From Bacteroidota bacterium (GTDB taxonomy: Bacteria > Bacteroidota > Bacteroidia > AKYH767-A > OLB10): a DNA stretch of 64,000 nucleotides. A program made the translations under genes and the position numbers. The notes under the pieces are model-generated. The model saw only the letters and a program-made list of their open reading frames with translations. It ran no database searches and had not been told where the DNA came from. Positions within the stretch are counted from its first letter, which is position 1. Each line of letters begins with the position of its first letter. The stretch lies in the NCBI GenBank assembly GCA_016713445.1, contig JADJPB010000015.1, positions 1 through 64,000 of the forward strand, in the 5' to 3' direction. Positions 58,440 through 64,000 of this stretch are shown piece by piece.

Positions 58440-58477
58440 CACGTGATCGTCCCGGCCAATAGGTTGGGACGCACGTG
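58440..58477 (+). terminator. Long hairpin after tuf, terminator-like without a strong T run
   Basis: CACGTG plus CGTCCC (58440-58453, AT bulge) pairs with GGGACG plus CACGTG (58466-58477), then TTTAA. It lies 16 bases after the tuf stop. It may act as a partial terminator or an mRNA-end stabiliser between tuf and the tRNA-Trp-secE part of the operon. Confidence 0.5.
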
Positions 58478-58658
58478 TTTAATTGGAACATGTTTTTTAA
58501 GTCAATTTTGACGAATTATCATCTAAAATCTAGATGTATTTCGTCACAATGAAAAGAATTTCTTCATTGAAATAGATACTAAAATAGATGTTCTAAAACT
58601 TAATAACGCTGCGAACTTAAGATTGATCCAAAGTTCATAATTGCCAACAGCGTGGATT

Positions 58659-58690
58659 ACGGGTGTAGCTCTCCCGAATGTTATCGGGAG
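58659..58690 (+). repeat. Truncated 5' copy of tRNA-Trp ending in a hairpin
   Basis: Bases 58659-58671 (ACGGGTGTAGCTC) are identical to the first 13 bases of tRNA-Trp, which starts 65 bases downstream. The copy then runs into a perfect stem-loop, CTCCCGA/TCGGGAG (58671-58690). It cannot make a tRNA. The hairpin resembles the TCCCGA...TCGGGA palindrome found elsewhere in the window. Confidence 0.7.
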
Positions 58691-58723
58691 GTAAAGTAGC
58701 TACTACTGAAATTGAAGAGTAAT

Positions 58724-58796
58724 ACGGGTGTAGCTCAATTGGTAGAGTAGTGGTCTCCAAAACCATTGGCTGGGAGTTCGAGTCTCTCCACCCGTG
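58724..58796 (+). tRNA. tRNA-Trp (CCA)
   Basis: Acceptor ACGGGTG pairs with CACCCGT; the anticodon loop CTCCAAA between TGGT and ACCA gives anticodon CCA; the T-arm is GGAGTTCGAGTCTCC. Its place between tuf and secE is the common bacterial arrangement. Confidence 0.95.
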
Positions 58797-58891
58797 CAGA
58801 TTGAATGAAGGAGCTGACTCAATAGCTTTCTAAATTTAGAGAAGAAAAAATATAGTAAAATTAATTGCCTAATTAATAAATCGAGTAGATC

Positions 58892-59086
58892 ATGCAAAAG
58901 ATTTCAGCTTATATACAGGATTCCTACAATGAACTCATGAATAAAGTTTCATGGCCAACTTGGAGTGAGTTGCAAAGTAGCGCAATCGTAGTTTTGATTG
59001 CTACTTTGATTTTTGGATGCACCGTATTCTTAATAGATGCTGTTTTCCAAGGATCACTTAATCTTATTTATAACCTATTCTCTTAA
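58892..59086 (+). CDS. secE: Preprotein translocase subunit SecE
   Basis: A 64-residue inner-membrane protein with an amphipathic start (YIQDSYNELMNKVSWPTWSE, where KVSWPT is the SecE signature) and one membrane helix (AIVVLIATLIFGCTVFLID). It clamps SecY in the translocon. It lies 6 bases before nusG. Confidence 0.95.
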   Translation: MQKISAYIQDSYNELMNKVSWPTWSELQSSAIVVLIATLIFGCTVFLIDAVFQGSLNLIYNLFS

Positions 59087-59092
59087 TTAATC

Positions 59093-59650
59093 ATGACTGA
59101 GACGACAACCGGCAATAAGAAATGGTATGTCATCCGTGCCATTAGCGGAAAGGAAAAGAAAGTAAAGCAATACATCGAGAGTGAAATCGCTCGAAATGGA
59201 TTGGAAGATTCTGTGGTTCAAGTGTTAATTCCTATGGAAAAGTATTACCAAATTAAGGACGGTAAGAAAATCAGTAAGGAGCGCGCTCATCTTCCTGGAT
59301 ATGTATTGATCGAAGCTGAATTGACAGGAGAAATTCCACATATCATTCAAAATACGACAGGAGTAATTGGATTTTTAGGTGCTAAAGGTACACCACCAAC
59401 TCCGCTCAGACAAAGTGAAGTAAATCGCATCCTTGGAATCGTTGATGATTTAGTAGATAGCGAAGAAGTAATAAATATACCTTATGTAGTAGGTGAAACA
59501 GTAAAAGTAACGGATGGTCCTTTTAATAGTTTCTCAGGTGTTATTGAAGAAGTGAATGAAGAAAAGAAGAAGTTGAAAGTGATGGTGAAAATCTTCGGAC
59601 GTAAAACACCACTCGAACTAAGTTACATGCAAGTAGAAAAAGAATCGTAA
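59093..59650 (+). CDS. nusG: Transcription termination/antitermination protein NusG
   Basis: A 185-residue factor bound to RNA polymerase. The NGN domain has KWYVIRAISGKEKKVKQYIE and LPGYVLIEAEL; the C-terminal KOW motif is VGETVKVTDGPFNSFSGVIE. It couples transcription to translation or Rho. The gene is intact. Confidence 0.96.
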   Translation: MTETTTGNKKWYVIRAISGKEKKVKQYIESEIARNGLEDSVVQVLIPMEKYYQIKDGKKISKERAHLPGYVLIEAELTGEIPHIIQNTTGVIGFLGAKGTPPTPLRQSEVNRILGIVDDLVDSEEVINIPYVVGETVKVTDGPFNSFSGVIEEVNEEKKKLKVMVKIFGRKTPLELSYMQVEKES

Positions 59651-59752
59651 ATTATTTATCGGATTCCTCAGCCGGCAAGCTTCCACTCCGGCCGAAGAGT
59701 CATCTCTCCACGATGAAGGTTTCGAATCATTAATAAACAAGTAAAAAAGCAA

Positions 59753-60196
59753 ATGGCAAAAGAAATAGGCGCACTCATCAAATTACAGGTGAAAGGCGGC
59801 GCTGCCAATCCCGCTCCTCCTATCGGACCAGCTCTCGGTGCGAAAGGTGTGAACATTATGGAATTCTGCAAGCAGTTTAACGCGCGTACGCAGGATAAAG
59901 CGGGTCAGGTATTGCCGGTTATTATCACCGTATACACCGATAAGTCTTTTGACTTTATCATCAAAACTACACCTGCATTCATTCAGTTGATGGAGGTGGC
60001 AAAAATTCAAAAAGGTTCCGCAGAGTCGAACCGTAAAAAAGTTGGAACAGTAACCTGGGATCAGGTCCGCAAAATTGCCGAAGGCAAAATGGTAGACATG
60101 AACTGCTTTACTATCGAATCAGCAATGAAAATGATTGCTGGATCAGCACGTAGCGCAGGTATCAATGTGGAAGGATCCGCACCCTGGGAAAACTAA
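59753..60196 (+). CDS. rplK: 50S ribosomal protein L11
   Basis: A 147-residue protein: [38 protein letters not shown] and the C-terminal rRNA-binding part with [13 protein letters not shown]. It forms the GTPase-associated centre with L10 and L7/L12, which are encoded downstream. A ~100-base gap with a weak GC stem separates it from nusG. Confidence 0.97.
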   Translation: MAKEIGALIKLQVKGGAANPAPPIGPALGAKGVNIMEFCKQFNARTQDKAGQVLPVIITVYTDKSFDFIIKTTPAFIQLMEVAKIQKGSAESNRKKVGTVTWDQVRKIAEGKMVDMNCFTIESAMKMIAGSARSAGINVEGSAPWEN

Positions 60197-60209
60197 AAAG
60201 ACTGATTAA

Positions 60210-60249
60210 GGTATCGGGAATCGCTAGCTGCTTCCCGTGATCCGATACC
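60210..60249 (+). promoter_or_regulatory. Hairpin between rplK and rplA
   Basis: GGTATCGG (60210-60217) pairs perfectly with CCGATACC (60242-60249), with an inner GGGAA/TTCCC stem. No T run follows, so this is not a terminator. It may be an RNA processing site or an L1 autoregulatory target in front of rplA. That role is inferred from position only. Confidence 0.5.
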
Positions 60250-60277
60250 GAAACATTAATAAACTCAGAATCAGAAA

Positions 60278-60967
60278 ATGGCTAAGTTAACCAAGAATCA
60301 AAAAGTAGCTTATGCGAAAGTAGATGAGGATAAAGCCTACACGCTTGTTGAAGCTACCAAACTTGTAAAAGAATCTTCTTTTACCAAGTTTGATGCTTCT
60401 GTCGATCTGAGCATTCGCCTCGGTGTTGATCCACGTAAAGCCAATCAAATGGTACGTGGTATCGTTACGCTTCCTCACGGTACTGGTAAAACAGTTCGTG
60501 TATTGGTGTTATGTACTCCCGACAAAGAACAAGAAGCTCGCGACGCAGGTGCCGATCATGTGGGTCTAGATGAATACATCACGAAAATCGAAGGCGGTTG
60601 GACAGATGTAGATATCGTGATCACTATGCCCGGTGTTATGGCGAAAGTGGGTAAGTTAGGTAAAATTCTAGGCCCTCGTAACCTCATGCCCAACCCTAAA
60701 ACCGGTACCGTTACTAACGATGTCGGCAAAGCGGTGACGGATGTGAAAGGAGGTAAAATCGACTTCAAAGTAGACAAAACAGGTATCATCCATGCTTCCA
60801 TTGGAAAAGTATCTTTCGACGCTACTAAGTTGTTGGAAAATGCTCAGGAATTATTGCAGACAATCGTAAAGCTTAAACCAACTGCCGCTAAAGGTCAATA
60901 CATGAGAAGTATTTCTTTAAGTAGCACGATGAGCCCAGGCATTCGCATTGAAGCGAAGAGCATCTAA
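60278..60967 (+). CDS. rplA: 50S ribosomal protein L1
   Basis: A 229-residue protein of the L1 stalk: [20 protein letters not shown], then the family signature [20 protein letters not shown] and [17 protein letters not shown]. In many bacteria L1 represses its own operon by binding mRNA. The gene is intact. Confidence 0.97.
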   Translation: MAKLTKNQKVAYAKVDEDKAYTLVEATKLVKESSFTKFDASVDLSIRLGVDPRKANQMVRGIVTLPHGTGKTVRVLVLCTPDKEQEARDAGADHVGLDEYITKIEGGWTDVDIVITMPGVMAKVGKLGKILGPRNLMPNPKTGTVTNDVGKAVTDVKGGKIDFKVDKTGIIHASIGKVSFDATKLLENAQELLQTIVKLKPTAAKGQYMRSISLSSTMSPGIRIEAKSI

Positions 60968-60996
60968 GGGTAAACAAATTAATACGAATTCGTCAC

Positions 60997-61530
60997 ATGA
61001 CAAGAGAAGAAAAGAACCAAATCATCGATGAATTGGTAGGTGCTTTGACTCAATACAATAGTTTTTATATCACAGATATCGAAACATTGAATTCTGAAAA
61101 GACCTCCAAATTACGTCGCTCTTGCTTTAATAAGCAAGTACAGTTGAAGGTGGCTAAAAATTCGTTAATTAAAAAAGCACTGGAAAAGATCGAAGGAGAT
61201 TTCTCTCTGATGATCCCAACGTTGAAAGGCTCATCCGCTATCATGGCGAGTGAAGCAGCAAACCTTCCTGCTAAATTAATTATGGATTTCCGCAAAGACA
61301 GCGGTAAAAATGCTACTAAGCCTGGATTTAAGAGCGCTTATATCGACGGTGGAATTTACGTTGGAGAAGATCAATTGAATGCACTTGCATCATTGAAATC
61401 GAAAAACGAACTCATCGGAGATGTTATCGGCTTACTTCAGTCTCCTGCGCAATCTGTTATCTCTGGCCTTAAAGGTCAAGGTGGAAAGATCGCCGGTATA
61501 CTAAAAACCCTGGAAGAGCGTGCTGCTTAA
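60997..61530 (+). CDS. rplJ: 50S ribosomal protein L10
   Basis: A 177-residue stalk base protein: MTREEKNQIIDELVGAL, KVAKNSLIKKALEKI and a C-terminal helix (LLQSPAQSVISGLKGQGGKI) that binds L7/L12 dimers. The gene is intact and is followed by rplL after 90 bases. Confidence 0.96.
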   Translation: MTREEKNQIIDELVGALTQYNSFYITDIETLNSEKTSKLRRSCFNKQVQLKVAKNSLIKKALEKIEGDFSLMIPTLKGSSAIMASEAANLPAKLIMDFRKDSGKNATKPGFKSAYIDGGIYVGEDQLNALASLKSKNELIGDVIGLLQSPAQSVISGLKGQGGKIAGILKTLEERAA

Positions 61531-61620
61531 GCCGAAGTGCTTAATCAAAAAATCGTGGGTATAAACCTTCTTACTAAAATTCAAAAACAACAATTAAGTA
61601 ACTAAAAAAAATTAAATACA

Positions 61621-61998
61621 ATGGCAGATTTGAAAGCATTCGCTGAACAATTGGTAAACCTGACTGTAAAAGAAGTTCAGGAACTTGCAACAATTTTGAA
61701 AGATGAGTATGGTATCGAGCCAGCTGCAGCAGCAGTTGCTGTAGCAGGACCAGGCGCTGGTGCAGGTGCAGCAGCAGCAGAAGAGAAAACTTCTTTCGAT
61801 GTAATCCTTAAAGCAGCAGGCCCAAATAAATTGGCTATCGTGAAGCTTGTTAAAGAATTAACAGGTCTTGGCTTGAAAGAAGCTAAAGATCTAGTTGACG
61901 GAGCTCCAAAGCCAGTGAAAGAAGGCGTAACGAAAGATGAAGCTAATGCACTTAACCAACAGCTTACTGAAGCAGGTGCAGAGGTTGAAGTTAAGTAA
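61621..61998 (+). CDS. rplL: 50S ribosomal protein L7/L12
   Basis: A 125-residue stalk protein: N-terminal dimer helix ([19 protein letters not shown]), Ala/Gly-rich hinge, and C-terminal domain with [20 protein letters not shown] and [20 protein letters not shown], which contacts translation GTPases. The gene is intact. Confidence 0.97.
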   Translation: MADLKAFAEQLVNLTVKEVQELATILKDEYGIEPAAAAVAVAGPGAGAGAAAAEEKTSFDVILKAAGPNKLAIVKLVKELTGLGLKEAKDLVDGAPKPVKEGVTKDEANALNQQLTEAGAEVEVK

Positions 61999-62019
61999 TT
62001 AACTTCAAGTCTTTTAATA

Positions 62020-62053
62020 AACCTGTTCCACCCGTTCGGTGGAACAGGTTTTT
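62020..62053 (+). terminator. Strong hairpin between rplL and rpoB (terminator or attenuator)
   Basis: AACCTGTTCCACC (62020-62032) pairs perfectly over 13 bp with GGTGGAACAGGTT (62038-62050), with a short T run after it. The gap to rpoB has no obvious new promoter. Partial termination here would set a lower RNA polymerase to ribosomal-protein ratio, as the rplL-rpoB attenuator does in enterobacteria. Confidence 0.75.
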
Positions 62054-62124
62054 CCCATTTTCATTACTCCGGGTAAAACCGGATTCCGAACGGTTGATAG
62101 TTAACAAATTAAAACCCCTTCGCC

Positions 62125-64000
62125 TTGACTACGAAAACAAGTCTCTCCTCCGAGAAGTCAGTATCCAACCGAATTAATTTCAGTAAGAGTAAACATAGGA
62201 TTGATTACCCTGATTTTCTCGAGATTCAGTTGAAGTCCTTCCAAGACTTCTTCCAACTTGAAACTACTGCTGATAACCGCGCCCAAGAGGGTCTTTATAA
62301 GGTTTTTAGTGAAAATTTCCCGATCACGGATTCAAGAAATAATTTCGTTCTTGAATTTATTGATTATTTCGTTGATCCTCCCCGCTATGCACTCGATGAG
62401 TGTATTGAACGTGGATTAACCTACAGTGTTCCACTTAAAGCTAAGTTGAAGCTTTATTGTACGGATCCTGAACACGAAGATTTTGAAACTATCGTGCAGG
62501 ATGTGTATCTCGGAACAATTCCCTACATGACACCAAAAGGAACGTTTGTGGTGAATGGCGCTGAACGTGTCGTTGTATCACAATTGCATCGTTCTCCTGG
62601 TGTGTTCTTCGGTCAAAGCCGTCATGCTAATGGTACGAAGTTGTACTCAGCTCGTGTGATTCCTTTCAAAGGATCATGGATTGAGTTTGCAACGGATATC
62701 AATAGCGTGATGTATGCCTATATCGACCGAAAGAAAAAATTCCCGGTAACAACGTTGTTACGTGCTATCGGATACCAAACAGATAAAGATATTCTCGAAT
62801 TATTCGGACTTGCCGATGAAGTAAAGGTGAGTAAGGCCGGACTTAAGAAAGTGGTAGGGCGTAAGCTCGCTGCTAGAGTTCTGAAGAGCTGGCTCGAAGA
62901 TTTCGTAGATGAAGATACCGGTGAAGTAGTTTCTATCGAGCGTAACGAAGTAATCCTCGAACGTGAAACTATTTTAGAAGATGATCATATCGATATGATT
63001 GTGGATGCAGGCGTGAAGTCGGTGATCCTCCATAAGGAAGATGCCAACACGAATGACTATGCGATCATCTATAATACCTTACAAAAAGATACTTCAAACT
63101 CTGAGAAGGAAGCGGTAGAGCATATCTATCGTCAATTGCGTAATGCTGAGCCACCCGACGAGGAAACAGCTCGTGGTATTATCGACAAATTATTCTTCTC
63201 GGATAAACGTTATGATTTAGGGGAAGTAGGTCGTTTCCGTCTGAACCGTAAATTGAACTTGACAACGCCCGTTGATACGAAGGTGCTTACCAAGGAAGAT
63301 ATTATTGCCATCATCAAGTATTTGATCATGTTGATCAACGCGAAGACGATTGTGGATGATATCGATCACTTTGAGTAATCGTCGTGTTCGTACCGTGGGT
63401 GAGCAATTGTACTCTCAGTTCGGAGTGGGTTTAGCACGTATGGCGCGTACCATCCGTGAGCGAATGAACGTTCGTGATAATGAAGTGTTCACTCCTGCCG
63501 ATTTGATTAATGCGAAGACTTTGTCGAGCGTGATCAATTCGTTCTTTGGAACGAATCAGCTGAGCCAGTTCATGGATCAAACAAATCCTCTTGCTGAAAT
63601 TACTCATAAACGACGCCTTTCTGCCCTTGGACCAGGTGGTCTATCTCGTGAGAGAGCAGGTTTCGAGGTTCGTGACGTTCACTATACCCACTATGGGCGT
63701 TTGTGTACGATTGAAACACCAGAAGGACCAAACATCGGATTGATTTCTTCGCTTTGTGTGTTTGCGAAAATTAATAATCTCGGATTTATTTCAACACCTT
63801 ACCGCCATGTGAATGCAGGTAAAGTGGACATCGGTGGTACTATTACTTACCTCACCGCTGAAGAAGAGGATACCAAAGTAATCGCACAGGCAAATGCACC
63901 AGTCGATGAAGATGGAAACTTTATGAAAGGAAAAGTGAAAGCCCGTTTCGAGGGTGACTTCCCAATTGTAGAGCCAGAAGATTTAAGTTTGATTGACGTA
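62125..64000 (+). CDS. rpoB: DNA-directed RNA polymerase subunit beta, partial, frame broken once
   Basis: The N-terminal ~625 residues of the beta subunit, running off the right edge. The likely start is a TTG at 62125, leading to [20 protein letters not shown]. Later motifs are [18 protein letters not shown] and the rifampicin region [31 protein letters not shown] and [12 protein letters not shown] (~63550-63680). The residues matching E. coli Asp516, His526 and Ser531 are unchanged, so no classical rifampicin-resistance change is seen. The frame stops at 63378 because of one extra T at 63370-63372: with two T it reads [18 protein letters not shown]. Transcribed from the upstream operon past the 62020 hairpin. 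Confidence 0.97.

Noticed and set aside
1385..63372. Programmed ribosomal frameshifting as the cause of the broken frames
   Set aside because: The sites share no slippery heptamer or downstream structure and need both insertions and deletions in unrelated housekeeping genes.

Overview
The window is a chromosomal segment of a Bacteroidota (Bacteroidetes) bacterium. The evidence is a type III glutamine synthetase, a TonB-dependent receptor with a carboxypeptidase-regulatory-like N-terminus, three proteins with type IX secretion sorting domains, DUF5606, DUF3667, DUF2723 and UMF1-family genes, the gene order rpsU-xerC-hpf-tRNAs-tuf-tRNA-Trp-secE-nusG-rplKAJL-rpoB, and promoters of the TTG-N18-21-TAnnTTTG type. 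The futalosine hydrolase gene points to menaquinone synthesis by the futalosine route. I cannot resolve the order or family.

Layout. 0-3.6 kb: end of a Kup potassium transporter, then glutamine synthetase III. 4.2-9.2 kb: a minus-strand group with a TonB-dependent receptor, a GT-C type membrane glycosyltransferase and a flippase-like membrane protein. 9.4-13.5 kb: EVE-domain protein, secreted dienelactone hydrolase, aconitase. 14-20.7 kb: PKD lipoprotein, Kelch/T9SS protein, UMF1 transporter, LutA-like Fe-S protein, Ig-like/T9SS protein. 21-25.2 kb: minus-strand 6-pyruvoyltetrahydropterin-synthase-like gene, folE, fabD and purB, with mqnB divergent. 25.4-34.5 kb: VWA protein, phosphatidylserine decarboxylase, glutamate dehydrogenase, aminopeptidase with DUF2723 protein, spermidine-synthase-like methyltransferase, PepD, BamE-like protein. 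34.8-46.1 kb: beta-oxidation enzymes (acyl-CoA dehydrogenase, thiolase, FadN-type fusion) interleaved with tsaC, an SBBP-repeat/T9SS protein, DUF3667 and a YwqK-like protein. 46.3-53.9 kb: S9 peptidase, DUF5606, oligoendopeptidase F, hybrid histidine kinase. 54-64 kb: the translation and transcription core, running off the right edge inside rpoB.

Two properties dominate. First, about twenty genes, including tuf, rpoB, purB, fabD and aconitase, are broken by roughly thirty frame breaks. Most can be repaired by one base in a short homopolymer. This looks like uncorrected long-read error rather than mass pseudogenisation, so I annotate whole genes across the breaks. Three further genes carry an in-frame stop. 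Second, the non-coding gaps hold several families of short repeats and palindromes that recur tens of kilobases apart. I found no CRISPR array, insertion sequence, prophage, defence island or biosynthetic cluster, and no clearly new gene system. The repeat families and the stem-loops in the tuf-rpoB region are the least explained parts.
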